DNA from: Wolbachia endosymbiont of Oedothorax gibbosus
GTDB lineage: Bacteria > Pseudomonadota > Alphaproteobacteria > Rickettsiales > Anaplasmataceae
Length of the DNA stretch: 64,000 bases
Direction: 5' to 3'
Assembly: GCF_936270435.1 (NCBI RefSeq)
Contig: NZ_OW370567.1
Span: 682,001-746,000, forward strand
This document shows, one piece after another, positions 18,822 through 29,585 of this stretch. Under the pieces are notes generated by a model. That model ran no database searches, was not told where the DNA came from, and worked only from the letters and a program-made list of their open reading frames with translations. Positions within the stretch are counted from its first letter, which is position 1. Every line of letters begins with the position of its first letter. The position numbers and the translations under genes were made by a program.

Positions 18822-20684
18822 TTACTTCCCTTTATTATTCCCACTTACTCCTTGTGATTCCGCTCCATCCACCTGAGTACTAGGTAATGCTGCATATGTA
18901 ATACCACCAACTACGAGTGCAGATGCTACTGCTATACCAATCATTACTAACATCTCTAATCTAACTGTACGTTCAAGTGCAGTAAATGCTACCAACCCAG
19001 CAGCAAGAACCATACCAACAGTAGCGGTGTACCGTGCTCCATTGCCTTGTTTTAGTTGTTGAATTTTTTTGTTTTCAGCTTCTAATTCTTTATTTTTCTT
19101 CTCTAATTGCTCAACTTGAGCAGTTAGTGCTTCTATTTGCTCTGTAGTTTGTTGACTGTCTTTTAATGGTGCATTCTGTAACTGCTGAACTTCATCCTTT
19201 AGTGTTTTTATTTGATTGTCTTTGGTTTTTAACAGAGCAGGATTTTGTGCTGCCTTTAACTTCTGAACTTCATCATTTAGTTCATCTATTTTTTTTAATG
19301 ATCCATTTAGTTGAGTTTCTAATTCTTCCCCAAGTTTTGTACTTTCCCTTAATTGATCGTTAACTTGAACAAGTTTACCTTCTAAGTTCGCAACTTCCTT
19401 ATTGAACTTCCCTGCACTTATTATATCGTCCGTTAACTTTGGCTTAATCAACTTCACAATTTCATCTACATTTTTACTTTGATCAGTCTCTATTATAGAT
19501 TTTATTTTGCTTTGTAACCCTTTATGCAATTCCTCCTTATCTTCATCTTTCATTTCTGATAAATCATTGCCTATTATATTTTCTATTGTGTTCTTTAATT
19601 TTTCTTCATATAAGCTCTTAACTTTGTCTGTTAAATCTTGACCTGTGAGTTTAATTAGACCTCCCATCTCTGTCTTTATTGAATTATCTACAAATAACTT
19701 CTCAATTGCACCATTAACTTTCTTCTGTTCATCTTTTAAATCTTCTAGTTGCTTTTGTAAGACTGTTTTTTCCGTGTCAGCTTGCTTAGCTTGCTCTCTT
19801 ACAGCTTCTAATTCATTGCTAACTCGAGTAAATTGACCTTTTAAGTTTTCATTTTCATCCTTTAACTCCTCAGCTTCCTGTTTTTTAGCTTTCACCTGTA
19901 TATATAACACTAGACTTTCCTTATTGAGCGTACTTATCAACTTTAACTCTTTCTCAATTGCCTTCACAACTTCATTTGCACCTTGATTACCTTCCGTTAT
20001 TAGATGCATTATTCCTTTCTGTGACCACAATTCACGAAATTGCTCCTTATCTTCATCTTCTATTTCTATTTTGCTTATGACATCTTCTATTACGCTCTCT
20101 AATTTTTCATCATATAAGACCTTAAGTGCGTCTTCTAACTCTTGCTCTTGACCTGTGAGTTTAATTAGACCTTCTATCTCTGTCTCTATTGAACCGTCTT
20201 CAAATAAATTCTCAATTGTAGTATTAACTTTCTCCTGTTCATTTGTTAAATCTTCTAGTTGCTTTTGTAAGTCTGTTTTTTCCTGCTCAACTGCATTGAC
20301 TTTAGCTTCTAATTCTTTATTTTCCTTCTCTATCTGCTCAAATTTATTTGCTTTTTCTAGTATTTCATCTGATAGTCCAACTTTTGCAGCAGTTTTTGTT
20401 GCCTCTTCAGCTTTTAGTGCATTTATTGCAGCCGTTATTATTACTTGATCAGCTTTGAGTTGAGTTTTCACTTCCTCTGTTAATTCAGTTTTTAGAGTGT
20501 TTTTTATTTCTTTTTCTAATGCAGTTACTACGTTTCCTATGGATTGTTCATCTTCAACTTCCAACACTTTTTTAAGGAGATTTGCTAGGAATTGTTTTTC
20601 TTCTTTCTTTAGACTCAAACCATTAATATCTAAGATGTTAGCGATACTTTTTAAATTATCAAAAGTGAACATATTAAACCTCAA
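18822..20684 (-). CDS. Large coiled-coil protein with internal repeats and C-terminal membrane module
   Basis: 620 residues. Predicted long coiled coils dominate residues 60-520 (LEAKVNAVEQEKTDLQKQL, LEDLKDEQKKVNGAIEKL, and so on). A unit of about 120 residues is repeated at about 139-258 and 309-430 (LQKQLEDL..EQ.KVN..IE.LF, then GLIKLTGQ), and the N-terminal 27-65 resembles part of it. Residues about 555-605 form two membrane segments. The tail (VGGITYAALPSTQVDG...QGVSGN) matches the tail of the ankyrin protein at 60120. No known enzyme domain is visible. A surface-, membrane- or host-directed structural protein is a reasonable inference. Start codon could be residue 1 or Met5. Confidence 0.8.
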   Translation of the reverse strand: MRFNMFTFDNLKSIANILDINGLSLKKEEKQFLANLLKKVLEVEDEQSIGNVVTALEKEIKNTLKTELTEEVKTQLKADQVIITAAINALKAEEATKTAAKVGLSDEILEKANKFEQIEKENKELEAKVNAVEQEKTDLQKQLEDLTNEQEKVNTTIENLFEDGSIETEIEGLIKLTGQEQELEDALKVLYDEKLESVIEDVISKIEIEDEDKEQFRELWSQKGIMHLITEGNQGANEVVKAIEKELKLISTLNKESLVLYIQVKAKKQEAEELKDENENLKGQFTRVSNELEAVREQAKQADTEKTVLQKQLEDLKDEQKKVNGAIEKLFVDNSIKTEMGGLIKLTGQDLTDKVKSLYEEKLKNTIENIIGNDLSEMKDEDKEELHKGLQSKIKSIIETDQSKNVDEIVKLIKPKLTDDIISAGKFNKEVANLEGKLVQVNDQLRESTKLGEELETQLNGSLKKIDELNDEVQKLKAAQNPALLKTKDNQIKTLKDEVQQLQNAPLKDSQQTTEQIEALTAQVEQLEKKNKELEAENKKIQQLKQGNGARYTATVGMVLAAGLVAFTALERTVRLEMLVMIGIAVASALVVGGITYAALPSTQVDGAESQGVSGNNKGK

Positions 20685-20871
20685 TATATATAATGATATT
20701 ACATAATACCTTTATAAAACCTAAGGTCAAGTAATATTTTCATCATAGCACAGAAAATTTATGTTCGTAAACAAAAAAAATTTGGCGTAAAATGGCCGTA
20801 TTTGCTTAATTGTGCTATAGCTAAATGACAAAAAAAAGGGCTCTTGTTTTCCCGATCTACATAAGAGAAAA

Positions 20872-22137
20872 TTAAGACCAACCAAATTTTTTATCTTGCA
20901 GCTTTATTTGCAATATTGCTACCACACTGATCAATAAGCAGAAGACTATATAAAGCCCAGCAGCAAGGTTTGTTTGAGGAAATGTTACAGTCAACCAAAT
21001 ACAAACCATAGGGGTAAATCCTCCATGTAATGCATAAGAGATGTTACGTGATAAGCTTACGCCACTAAATCTGACATTGGTGGGAAAGAGTTCAGATGCA
21101 ACTATTCCTATGGGAACTATACCCCTTTCTATTATAGAGAGAACCATTACGCTCAACGCAATCACAAGATAATTTTTGTAGTAATATGCAATAGATAACG
21201 CAGGACAACACAGTGCCATTGTAATTGCTATAAATAAGATTGCAGTGCGCTCTTTTCCAACTTTATCAGCCAACATTCCAAACGCTATTGAAGATATCGG
21301 CATTAATATACTGGTTATAATCAATACAATTTCGTTGATATATGTCGTTACATAAACATCCACTGATGCTATTTCCTTTGCGAGTGTTCGAAGAAATATG
21401 GTAAATCCAACAGCAACATTAACAGGTACAGATATTAAAATAGCAAGTATAAGAGCTCTCTTGTGGCACTTTATAAGCTCTATTATTGGCAAATCAGGTA
21501 AATTTCTTTGTTTTCGATTTTTTTCATATGCTGGAGTTTCTCCCAATGTGTATATGCTATACGCGCTAATTAATCCTAAAATAGCTGAGAAAACAAATGG
21601 CAATCTCCAACCCCAGATACAAAAATCAGTAGTTTTTTTGCAGATAATTACTATCACCGCAGAAAGCAAGACGCCAATGGAGCGGCCAAAACCCATTATT
21701 CCAAAATACATCCCTAAGTTCTCTTTCCTACTGGATAAATGCTCTATAAGATAAACAGAACTTCCTTGTTCACCACCAAGTGCAATTCCTTGTGTTATAT
21801 GGATTGCAAGAAGCAATATAGTAGCTACTTGATTGTGACTTGGAATAAATGCAATGAGACTTGATGGTATCGATATTAGCAAGATAGTAATTATTAATGC
21901 TATCCTCCTTCCATACCTGTCACCAACGTGACCAAATATGAATGCACCAAGTGGCCTTACAATTGCGCCTAGCCCTACAATTCCAAATAATTGCAGTATG
22001 TTACTGTAGACATCTTTTGCAAAACAAAACTCTCTGCTGATTATGTTAATCAAATCAATAAAAAGCATGTAGTCATACCATATTGCGATTCTGCAGAGTA
22101 TGGTTGATATCAACACCCTTGTTTGCACTAAATTCAA
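20872..22137 (-). CDS. MFS transporter, metabolite:H+ symporter (ProP/MHS-like)
   Basis: 421 residues with about 12 hydrophobic segments. The MFS loop 2-3 motif GHVGDRYGRRIALI is clear and its second-half counterpart is FGMLADKVGKERTAIL. The sequences LGGEQGSSVYLIEH and GWRLPFVFSAILGLISAY are typical of the metabolite:H+ symporter subfamily that includes ProP and alpha-ketoglutarate permease. The substrate cannot be read from sequence; osmolytes or dicarboxylates are possible. Inner membrane. Monocistronic between the coiled-coil gene and a repeat-rich spacer. Confidence 0.88.
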   Translation of the reverse strand: MNLVQTRVLISTILCRIAIWYDYMLFIDLINIISREFCFAKDVYSNILQLFGIVGLGAIVRPLGAFIFGHVGDRYGRRIALIITILLISIPSSLIAFIPSHNQVATILLLAIHITQGIALGGEQGSSVYLIEHLSSRKENLGMYFGIMGFGRSIGVLLSAVIVIICKKTTDFCIWGWRLPFVFSAILGLISAYSIYTLGETPAYEKNRKQRNLPDLPIIELIKCHKRALILAILISVPVNVAVGFTIFLRTLAKEIASVDVYVTTYINEIVLIITSILMPISSIAFGMLADKVGKERTAILFIAITMALCCPALSIAYYYKNYLVIALSVMVLSIIERGIVPIGIVASELFPTNVRFSGVSLSRNISYALHGGFTPMVCIWLTVTFPQTNLAAGLYIVFCLLISVVAILQIKLQDKKFGWS

Positions 22138-22261
22138 TTCGTAAATGTTTGCTTATTTTATTGTGGCTACTTTTTAGGATTTTGCAACCTAAACATGCCA
22201 GCACGTGACGTGCGAACGTTTATTTTCGAAGAAATCTTATACTAATTTTACCTCAAATATA

Positions 22262-22740
22262 AAGATGTCATCCGAGTAGCCCCTTCTCCTGTCATCCCAG
22301 TGCCCAGACACTGGGATCCAGGATTTTGACTGTAAACAAGCATACTATACAACATTTTCAATGAAACTGCCAAAAACTGGATTCCAGCGTCACGCGCTGA
22401 CCTCTCTTGGGCTCTTTTAGCCATAAATATTAAGAAATTTACCAGGCAGAAAAAAAAGACAAAGAAATCCCGTGGTAATTAGTGTTCACTCTCTAATCCT
22501 GCAAATCGGCGTACTATACTGTCTTAAACAGCGCGTTTCAGCTTGAAAACCTAGAAATACTGTGAAGACATAAGGTGCACATAGTGCAAAAAATTAAAAA
22601 TAAGACGCCAATCACGTAATACTGTTGTCGTTTAATCTGCACAGATTGAAGATAAATGAATACCTTCAGTATCATGATAAGGGGGCTGGCGGAGTTTGTC
22701 AAGTAGGTTTTTATGACTTAGGTTACGCACTGGAATAGAG
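22262..22740. repeat. Composite dispersed repeat, copy 2
   Basis: This 645-bp gap between the MFS gene and purH contains no gene I can support. About 135 bp from 22265 (GTCATCCGAGTAGCCCC...CCAGCGTCACGCGCT) is essentially identical to 61397-61530. It is followed by a shortened copy (22431-22740) of the ~430-bp repeat also found at 3842 and 61546. The small hydrophobic minus-strand frame seen in the other copies is shifted here by one base near 22640. Confidence 0.8.
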
Positions 22741-22782
22741 AGCTGGATGAAAAGGAAGCTGGTAGCTAAATTACAATGTTTG

Positions 22783-24294
22783 CTAATGGAAAAAACTGCG
22801 AATACCAGTGAAAAGCATAGCAATTTTATTTTCATTTGCAGCTGCTATCACATCTTGATCTTTCAGCGAGCCGCCTGGCTGAATTATAGCTGTAATCCCA
22901 TGTTTTGCACTTTCTACTATGCTATCTGGGAATGGAAAAAATGCATCTGAAGCAAGCACTGCACCTTTACATTTTTCACCTGCTTTTTTTACTGCAATGT
23001 TCACACTATCTATTCTGCTTGTTTGCCCTGCACCGATGCCAATAGCACAACCATCTTTTGCTATAACTATTGCGTTGGATTTCACATGTTTACATATTTT
23101 CCAGGCAAAAATAAGATCTTCCTTTTCTTTTTCTGTTGTAGTACATTCTGTTACTTGTTCTGCTTTTATTGTGTGGTCATTATTTTCTTGCACCAAAAAC
23201 CCACCAACAACATTTTTAGTTTGGTATTTCACATTTTGTTGGAAAGATTTATGAATAATCACTCTTAAGTTTTTCTTTCTTTGCAAAATGTTTAGTGCCT
23301 CATTGTTTACTGATGGTGCTATCAGAACTTCTAAAAATATCTCGTTTAATTTTTCTGCTAGCTTTAAATCTATCTCCCGATTTAAAGCTACTATACCACC
23401 AAAACTGCTTACTTCATCACACGATAGGGCCTTTTCATATGCCTCTAAAGCATTATCACCAACAGCAGCGCCACATGGGTTATTGTGCTTTATTATCACT
23501 GCTGCAGGTTCTTCAAATTCAGAAATTATGTTAAGTGCGGACTCTATATCTACTATATTATTATAACTCAACTCTTTCCCATGTATTTTTTCTAGCGGAT
23601 ATTTGGTAAATTGATTGCTATAAAATGCAGCTTTTTGATGGGGATTTTCACCATACCTGAGTTCTTGTACTTTATGTCCATATAGTGCAAAAAACTCTGG
23701 CAACTCATTATTTTTACTCTGGGATAAAAACCAACTGTGAATATTAGAATCGTAGTGTGCAGTGAGAGCAAATGCTTTGATTGCTAAATGTTTTCTATAT
23801 TCCAATGTTGTTTCATTGTTATTTTTTATCATCTCAGCTTTTAGTGCTTCATAGTCTTGAATGCTAGAAATGACTGAAGTAAAATGAAAATTTTTTGCTG
23901 CAGCTCTAATTAACGCCACTCCACCGATATCTATTTGTTCTATAATTTGCTCTTCATTTGAGCCGCTATTTACTGTCTCCCAAAATGGGTATAGGTTAGT
24001 TATAAGCAGGTCTATTGGCTCAATACCTAGATTTTGTATTTCCGTTTTGTGTTTTTCTCTATTGCAAAGTATTCCTCCATGAATTTTAGGGTGTAAAGTT
24101 TTCACTCTACCACCCAGTATCTCTGGAAATTGCGTATAATCTGAGACTTCTTGCGTTTTTATTCCGGCATCAGATAGTGCTTTATAAGTATTTCCTGTTG
24201 AAAGAATTTCTATTTGTTGCTGCATTAAAAACGATGCAAGATCAATTATATTCGTTTTATCGTATACTGATATTAAAGCTCTTTTTATTTTCAT
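22783..24294 (-). CDS. purH: Bifunctional AICAR formyltransferase / IMP cyclohydrolase
   Basis: 503 residues. Performs the last two steps of de novo purine synthesis. The N-terminal IMP cyclohydrolase (MGS-like) domain begins KRALISVYDKTNI and contains LSTGNTYKALSDAG and GRVKTLHPKIHGGIL. The C-terminal transformylase domain contains RYGENPHQKAAFY, the catalytic Lys-His-Asn in IIKHNNPCGAAVG, and SDAFFPFPDSIVESAKHGITA. Ends IRSFFH, close to the family's usual RHFRH. Wolbachia retains purine synthesis, so this is expected. Confidence 0.96.
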   Translation of the reverse strand: MKIKRALISVYDKTNIIDLASFLMQQQIEILSTGNTYKALSDAGIKTQEVSDYTQFPEILGGRVKTLHPKIHGGILCNREKHKTEIQNLGIEPIDLLITNLYPFWETVNSGSNEEQIIEQIDIGGVALIRAAAKNFHFTSVISSIQDYEALKAEMIKNNNETTLEYRKHLAIKAFALTAHYDSNIHSWFLSQSKNNELPEFFALYGHKVQELRYGENPHQKAAFYSNQFTKYPLEKIHGKELSYNNIVDIESALNIISEFEEPAAVIIKHNNPCGAAVGDNALEAYEKALSCDEVSSFGGIVALNREIDLKLAEKLNEIFLEVLIAPSVNNEALNILQRKKNLRVIIHKSFQQNVKYQTKNVVGGFLVQENNDHTIKAEQVTECTTTEKEKEDLIFAWKICKHVKSNAIVIAKDGCAIGIGAGQTSRIDSVNIAVKKAGEKCKGAVLASDAFFPFPDSIVESAKHGITAIIQPGGSLKDQDVIAAANENKIAMLFTGIRSFFH

Positions 24295-24395
24295 TTTTAT
24301 ATGGAAAGTTTTTTAAGATTATATCTAAGAAAAAGGAATTTGTCTATATATAGCTACTACGTCATACCGCCGCGGTATCTCGTTGTAGATTCCGC

Positions 24396-24700
24396 TATAG
24401 CTGTACGAACATTCATTTTTGAAGGTAAATTGCACAGCAAATGGTGTCATTCCAGTGTTTGGCACTGGAATCTAGTCTTTATTATGCAGCCACTTATTTA
24501 AAGTTAAGTTTTCTGGATCCAAGTAGTCAGGGCACTGGGATGACGAGAAAGGAGCACTGGGATAATAAGAAGAGGGCACTGGTATGACATCATCCTTTTT
24601 TCTGGATCCAAGTAGTCTGGGCACTGCCTTTGTGTTTGAGGCAAAACCTGCTATAACATTTAACACACTGCTTTCACAAACGAATGTCCGTACAGTTGTG
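24396..24700. repeat. MITE-like element with terminal inverted repeats, copy 1
   Basis: The left end AGCTGTACGAACATTC (24399) and right end GAATGTCCGTACAGTTGT (to 24699) are inverted copies with 13 of 15 matches. The interior carries CACTGG/CCAGTG palindromes and the marker CTTTGTGTTTGAGGCAAAA. No coding frame is convincing. A related unit of similar length and order sits at 39204-39520. The rest of the 24295-24760 spacer holds only a CCGCCGCGG palindrome. Confidence 0.7.
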
Positions 24701-24760
24701 TAACAAGCAGCCAAATTGTAGAAGTTGCTTTAGCCCTCCTAACCTTCCCTTCAAAGCAGT

Positions 24761-25660
24761 CTATTCTATAAATTTTTTTACCATGCTTGATTTCAAGCCA
24801 CGAATAAAGTCTTCAATACTGCAAGGATTTCTCCCTTCCATTTGTACAATTTTAGGAATTAAAGTGCCACCTTTTAAACTTATGTGCATGTTATCATTAA
24901 CGATCTTACCTTGTTCTGAAGCGAAAGCTTCAAAGTCAGCATCAAGTATCCTGACACGTTTATTCTCTATCTTGATGAACGCTTTTGGGTAAAACGCTTT
25001 AACCTTTCTATAAGCAACTTCACAAGCATCACTTGCATAAATTTTATAGTCTTCCACTTTGTCAGCGTAACATGCATCATTATCGTTCTGTTTTAAGGGA
25101 ACCTGTTTTTCAATTTCGTTTAGCACTTCCAGCAGTAAATCACTGCCTAGTTCAGACAATTTATCATGCAATGTCTTGTAATTATCGTTCTTTTCAATCA
25201 GAAGTTTTTTCTGTTTTAAAATAGGGCCGGAATCTAATCCTTCATCCAATTGCATAATGCTAACCCCGGTTTCTTGATCTCCGGCTAAAATTGTGTGCTG
25301 TATGGGAGCTGCACCACGCCACCTTGGTAATAATGAAGGATGAATATTAATACAACCATATTTTGGAATATTCAAAATTTCTCTTGGGAGTATCAACCCA
25401 TACGCGGCAACAACTGCAACGTCTGGTTTGAAATTTCTAAATTTTTCTTGCTCTGCCGAAAACTTTAGAGAGATAGGAGTACATACCTCTATGTTACTTT
25501 CTTCAGCGATAACATGTACTGGAGATTTCGTTGGCTTTTGTCCACGTCCTGAGGGTTTTGGAGCCTTGGTGTATACTGCTACCACTTTTCTCTTTGATTT
25601 CAGTAACAAGCTCAGAGAATTAACAGCAAATTCTGGTGACCCCATGAAAATAATTCTCAT
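24761..25660 (-). CDS. fmt: Methionyl-tRNA formyltransferase
   Basis: 299 residues. Formylates initiator Met-tRNA in the cytoplasm. The formyltransferase core shows [11 protein letters not shown] at the N-terminus, [18 protein letters not shown] with the catalytic Asn/His, and [13 protein letters not shown] with the conserved Asp. The C-terminal OB-like domain follows from about residue 205. The ATG lies 12 bp after rplT, and the three genes rpmI-rplT-fmt read as one run. Confidence 0.95.
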   Translation of the reverse strand: MRIIFMGSPEFAVNSLSLLLKSKRKVVAVYTKAPKPSGRGQKPTKSPVHVIAEESNIEVCTPISLKFSAEQEKFRNFKPDVAVVAAYGLILPREILNIPKYGCINIHPSLLPRWRGAAPIQHTILAGDQETGVSIMQLDEGLDSGPILKQKKLLIEKNDNYKTLHDKLSELGSDLLLEVLNEIEKQVPLKQNDNDACYADKVEDYKIYASDACEVAYRKVKAFYPKAFIKIENKRVRILDADFEAFASEQGKIVNDNMHISLKGGTLIPKIVQMEGRNPCSIEDFIRGLKSSMVKKFIE

Positions 25661-25672
25661 GGTGTTTTTGCT

Positions 25673-26038
25673 TTAAGAATTCTCCGCTAATTTACCACTT
25701 ACAGCTTCTACTAATTTGGCAAAATCATCCTTATAATTAACGGCCATCTCAGCAAGAATTTTTCTATTTAAATCAATGCCGGCAAGTGTAAGACCATGCA
25801 TAAACCTACCATAAGTAAGCCCATGCTCTCTTGCTGCTGCATTAATACGTATTATCCATAAGCTACGGAAATCACGTTTACGGGTTCTTCTGTCTCTGTA
25901 AGCATATTGCAGTGCTTTTTCAACTCTTTGTAATGCAATTCTATAACAGCTTTTTGCGCGTCCTCTATAACCCTTTGCCAGTTTCAATATTTTTTTATGA
26001 CGAGCGTGAGTAGTGACTCCACGTTTTACCCGAGCCAT
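25673..26038 (-). CDS. rplT: 50S ribosomal protein L20
   Basis: 121 residues, basic, family length. Diagnostic sequence includes [18 protein letters not shown] at the start, [20 protein letters not shown] and [18 protein letters not shown]20 binds 23S rRNA early in 50S assembly and in some bacteria represses its own operon; no leader structure was recognised here. It follows rpmI by 20 bp. Confidence 0.97.
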   Translation of the reverse strand: MARVKRGVTTHARHKKILKLAKGYRGRAKSCYRIALQRVEKALQYAYRDRRTRKRDFRSLWIIRINAAAREHGLTYGRFMHGLTLAGIDLNRKILAEMAVNYKDDFAKLVEAVSGKLAENS

Positions 26039-26058
26039 TTTATTTTACCTCCATTTTG

Positions 26059-26265
26059 TTAAATACCATAAGGCATATAAAGCTTAACTATACGCGAGTC
26101 AGATTTACCAAGAATCGTTGTACCGCGCTGATTACGAATATTAGATTTACTTCTCTTTACCATGCCATGCCTTTTGCCTGACTGAGTAGAAATGACTTTA
26201 CCCTTAGCTGTAAGGTGAAAGCGCTTTTTAACAGAAGATTTGGTTTTTAATTTTATTTTCTTCAT
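26059..26265 (-). CDS. rpmI: 50S ribosomal protein L35
   Basis: 68 residues, very basic: [22 protein letters not shown], with the typical [21 protein letters not shown] and a final LYMPYGI. Component of the large subunit. First gene of rpmI-rplT-fmt; infC, its frequent neighbour, is not adjacent here. Confidence 0.95.
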   Translation of the reverse strand: MKKIKLKTKSSVKKRFHLTAKGKVISTQSGKRHGMVKRSKSNIRNQRGTTILGKSDSRIVKLYMPYGI

Positions 26266-26363
26266 ATTCCAAATAAATTTACAAGCACTACTATTGAGTT
26301 CTTTAATAGTAATTAAGCATTAGTATAAATAATTTTATTAAAGAATCAAATTAAAATTGTATA

Positions 26364-26819
26364 TTAAAGGAGCTTAAATGTAATTACGCCCAATATATGT
26401 GTTATACCTTCTTTATCCCCAAGTGGCAACAATACTTGTCTCATTTTAACACTTTCACTTTCTTCCTCTTCGTTGATTGGGCACTTACTATCTATTACAG
26501 TATCAAGTTTATCAATAACTGCATCTATTTTATATAGTCGCAAAAATGGTGCATCAATTGCATATTTATTATCAATGCGCGTCTTTTTCTCAAAACCATA
26601 GAATTCAACAGCCTTTTCTCCTGCATTTTCACAAATATAACCTTGATCCTTGACTTCAATGATAAAACAATGCTGCCATGACTCCATTATTTCTGCAGTG
26701 TCTATTTCGTGTCTTTCTGGCCAATCTCTGTCTGATCCTTTTATATCACTCCAGTGTTGAGTCACCACATTTGCTATTCTTTTTTCTTTGCCTACATAAA
26801 TTTCCATTCCAATTTCCAC
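26364..26819 (-). CDS. PAS-fold protein (PAS_5-like), possible 5' frameshift
   Basis: 151 residues. The centre resembles the single-PAS proteins common in alphaproteobacteria: WQHCFIIEVKDQGYICENAG, VEFYGFEKK, APFLRLYKIDAVIDKL and a C-terminal MRQVLLPLGDKEGITHILGV. Its ligand and role are unknown. Upstream on the same strand, 26934-26820 encodes a plausible N-terminal extension in another frame (MEIKSIPLSDLRTSSDMHL, ending SYLCFI). A single base shift near 26825-26840 would join the two. Either this is an intact gene starting at 26819 or a frameshifted longer one. Confidence 0.6.
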   Translation of the reverse strand: MEIGMEIYVGKEKRIANVVTQHWSDIKGSDRDWPERHEIDTAEIMESWQHCFIIEVKDQGYICENAGEKAVEFYGFEKKTRIDNKYAIDAPFLRLYKIDAVIDKLDTVIDSKCPINEEEESESVKMRQVLLPLGDKEGITHILGVITFKLL

Positions 26820-26971
26820 ATATAAAACACAGATATGAGGTAAATTTATCGTGAATATATTGATTTTTTCTTACCACAAGGTGCATGTCACTAGAAGTTC
26901 TGAGATCTGAGAGAGGTATTGATTTTATTTCCATTACAACTTATTATTTATAGATAACCTCAATAAAAATA

Positions 26972-29554
26972 ATGAAGTTAAGTGAAATCAGAGAAAGATT
27001 TATAAAATTTTTTGTAAATAATGACCACGAGCAGGTTTCTTCTTCTCCTTTGATTCCAGAACATGACCCAACGCTCATGTTCACAAATGCTGGTATGGTG
27101 CAGTTTAAAAATATTTTTACTGGTGCTCAAAAAACTGAAATGAAACGTGCTGTCTCAAGTCAAAAGTGCCTAAGAGCAGGCGGTAAACACAATGATCTGG
27201 AAAATGTTGGCTATACAACTCGGCATCACACATTTTTTGAAATGCTCGGAAATTTTAGCTTCGGTGATTACTTTAAGGAAACCGCGATAGAATTCGCGTG
27301 GAAATTTATTACTAAGGAGTTATCTCTTGATAAAAATAGACTATCCATAACCGTCTACCATACTGATGATGAGGCGTACGAGATTTGGCGTAAGATAAGT
27401 GGCTTTTCAAGTGATAAAATCATAAGAATTGCAACGGATGACAACTTTTGGAGTATGGGAAGCACTGGTCCATGCGGTCCATGCTCTGAAATTTTTTATG
27501 ATCACGTAAATCCTAACCTACAAGATGACGACAGGATTGTTGAAATCTGGAATCTGGTATTCATGGAGTTTAACAAAGATGAAGAAGGTAATTTACACAA
27601 ATTGCCAAAAAAATGCATCGATACTGGAATGGGCCTTGAAAGAATAGCAGCTGTTATGCAGAACGCCCATGATAACTATGATATCGACCTATTTTCTGCT
27701 TTAATAGATAAATCTCAAGAGTACTGTGGAAGAACGGAAAATAATGTAGCACATAAGATCATAGCAGATCATCTTCGTGCAGCTACATTTCTCATCGCAG
27801 AAGGAGTGCTTCCTGGAAATGAGGGCAGGAATTACGTATTACGCAGATTAATTAGGAGAGCCGCACGTTATATCCACCTGCTTGGGTATAATGATTCTCT
27901 ACTCCATCGCATTTTTCCGGCGCTGATAGATAGCGCGAGTTCGGCTTATATGGGGGATATTTATCCTGAATTGATCAGAGCTAAAAGCTTAATAGAAACG
28001 ACATTAAAATCAGAGGAAGAAAACTTTAAAGACACTTTGATGAAAGGTATCAATCTTCTGGAGAAATTCACTACAGATTTAAAATCGGGCGATACTTTGC
28101 CTGGAGAATCAGCGTTTAAGCTATATGACACCTATGGATTTCCTTTGGATATTACACTCGATATTTTAAAAGAGAAAAAAATAAATTTTGACCAGAAGGG
28201 TTTTGATGATGCAATGGGAGAACAAAAAGAGAGAGCACGTACTAAATGGGCTGGATCTGGTGAAAAATCTGTTGAGCAAGTATGGTTTGATTTGATCGAT
28301 AAATTTGGCAAAACAAAATTTGTTGGTTATGAGTTCAATGAAGTAAGTGATGCGAAAATACTAGCTATAGTTTCCTCTAAAAATGAAATAATTGATTCTG
28401 CAAAGGAGGGAGAGAAGATAACCATTATACTTGATAAAACACCTTTTTATGGCGAGTCAGGTGGACAGGTGGGGGATACTGGCAGTCTGATCAAATCTGA
28501 TAGAAGTATTATTATAGTCGAGAATACCAATAAGGTTAATGACCTATATTTGCACAGATGCATAGTTAAATCTGGCTCAATTTGTAAAGGTGATGTAGTT
28601 ACAGCAAGCATCGACAAGGAAAGAAGGCAAACCTTAAGAAGAAATCATTCAGCTACGCATCTTCTGCACTTTGCATTGAGGAAAATCTTGGGTGATCATG
28701 TCACTCAAAAAGGTTCCCTAGTTGCACCAGATAGACTGAGATTCGACTTTAGTCATAACACTCAAGTTGCTCAGGATCAGTTGTTTTGGGTAGAGGATAT
28801 GGTAAACTCTCTAATCAGAGAAAATCTTTCTGCATCTACAAAAATTCAAAGCATGAATCAGGCAATAGACGAAGGAGCTATGGCGTTATTTGGTGAAAAA
28901 TATGGTGATCAGGTTAGAGTTGTAAATATTGGAGATTCGAAAGAGCTATGTGGTGGCACGCACGTTGAGCATACTGGAGAAATCGGTTTATTTAAGATAG
29001 TAACAGAAAGTTCTGTTGCTTTTGGAGTGAGAAGAATTGAAGCTTTAACTGGTCAAGAAGCTATTAATTATGTACGTGATAATGAAATTAGCTTAAAAAA
29101 AGTTGCAGAATTCATAAAAGTGCCAGCAAGTGAAATAATAAACCGATTAAATATTTTAAATCAAGAGCGCAAGGAATCCGAAGCTAAAATAAAAAACCTA
29201 TATAAAAAGCTTGTGAGTGCAGAGAATATAAAAAGTACTGAAATAAATGGAATAAATTTTGTAAGTCATGCTTTTACCAATATTCCAGCGAATATAATAA
29301 GAGAGTTTATTTTACAGCAACAAAAACCAAAAACGGTAATAGCTTTTACGGCAACAGAAAAAGATAAAACAGTTTTGATTGTCAAGGTAAGTAAAGACTT
29401 AACTAATAGGATCAGCGCAAAAGAACTGATATCAATAGCAGTTGAAAAGAACTGTGGTGGAAATCCTGAACTTGCACAAACAGGCTGTGATGGCAATAAA
29501 ATAGATGATGCCATTACAGCCATTTATAGCAAAATAACAGCTTCTAAGGACTAA
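26972..29554 (+). CDS. alaS: Alanyl-tRNA synthetase
   Basis: 860 residues. Class II catalytic core at residues 1-240 (motif 1 region [22 protein letters not shown], motif 3 region [12 protein letters not shown]), then tRNA-recognition helices. The editing domain has zinc-site residues HSATH at 559-563 and CGGTH at 660-664. A short C-Ala region ends in a glycine-poor oligomerisation segment. All key residues are present. Charges tRNA-Ala and clears Ser/Gly mischarging. Divergent from the PAS gene with a 150-bp gap. Confidence 0.97.
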   Translation: MKLSEIRERFIKFFVNNDHEQVSSSPLIPEHDPTLMFTNAGMVQFKNIFTGAQKTEMKRAVSSQKCLRAGGKHNDLENVGYTTRHHTFFEMLGNFSFGDYFKETAIEFAWKFITKELSLDKNRLSITVYHTDDEAYEIWRKISGFSSDKIIRIATDDNFWSMGSTGPCGPCSEIFYDHVNPNLQDDDRIVEIWNLVFMEFNKDEEGNLHKLPKKCIDTGMGLERIAAVMQNAHDNYDIDLFSALIDKSQEYCGRTENNVAHKIIADHLRAATFLIAEGVLPGNEGRNYVLRRLIRRAARYIHLLGYNDSLLHRIFPALIDSASSAYMGDIYPELIRAKSLIETTLKSEEENFKDTLMKGINLLEKFTTDLKSGDTLPGESAFKLYDTYGFPLDITLDILKEKKINFDQKGFDDAMGEQKERARTKWAGSGEKSVEQVWFDLIDKFGKTKFVGYEFNEVSDAKILAIVSSKNEIIDSAKEGEKITIILDKTPFYGESGGQVGDTGSLIKSDRSIIIVENTNKVNDLYLHRCIVKSGSICKGDVVTASIDKERRQTLRRNHSATHLLHFALRKILGDHVTQKGSLVAPDRLRFDFSHNTQVAQDQLFWVEDMVNSLIRENLSASTKIQSMNQAIDEGAMALFGEKYGDQVRVVNIGDSKELCGGTHVEHTGEIGLFKIVTESSVAFGVRRIEALTGQEAINYVRDNEISLKKVAEFIKVPASEIINRLNILNQERKESEAKIKNLYKKLVSAENIKSTEINGINFVSHAFTNIPANIIREFILQQQKPKTVIAFTATEKDKTVLIVKVSKDLTNRISAKELISIAVEKNCGGNPELAQTGCDGNKIDDAITAIYSKITASKD

Positions 29555-29585
29555 TCAGGTTAACGGATAAAAGTTCGTTATTTCA

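Noticed and set aside
20155..20448. Long antisense frames across the coiled-coil gene
   Set aside because: Ser/Phe-rich mirror of a Glu/Lys-rich coding sequence; the sense frame explains the region fully.
24472..24714. 80-codon minus-strand frame in the spacer before fmt
   Set aside because: It covers the MITE-like repeat and carries repeat-derived sequence, with no recognisable protein.
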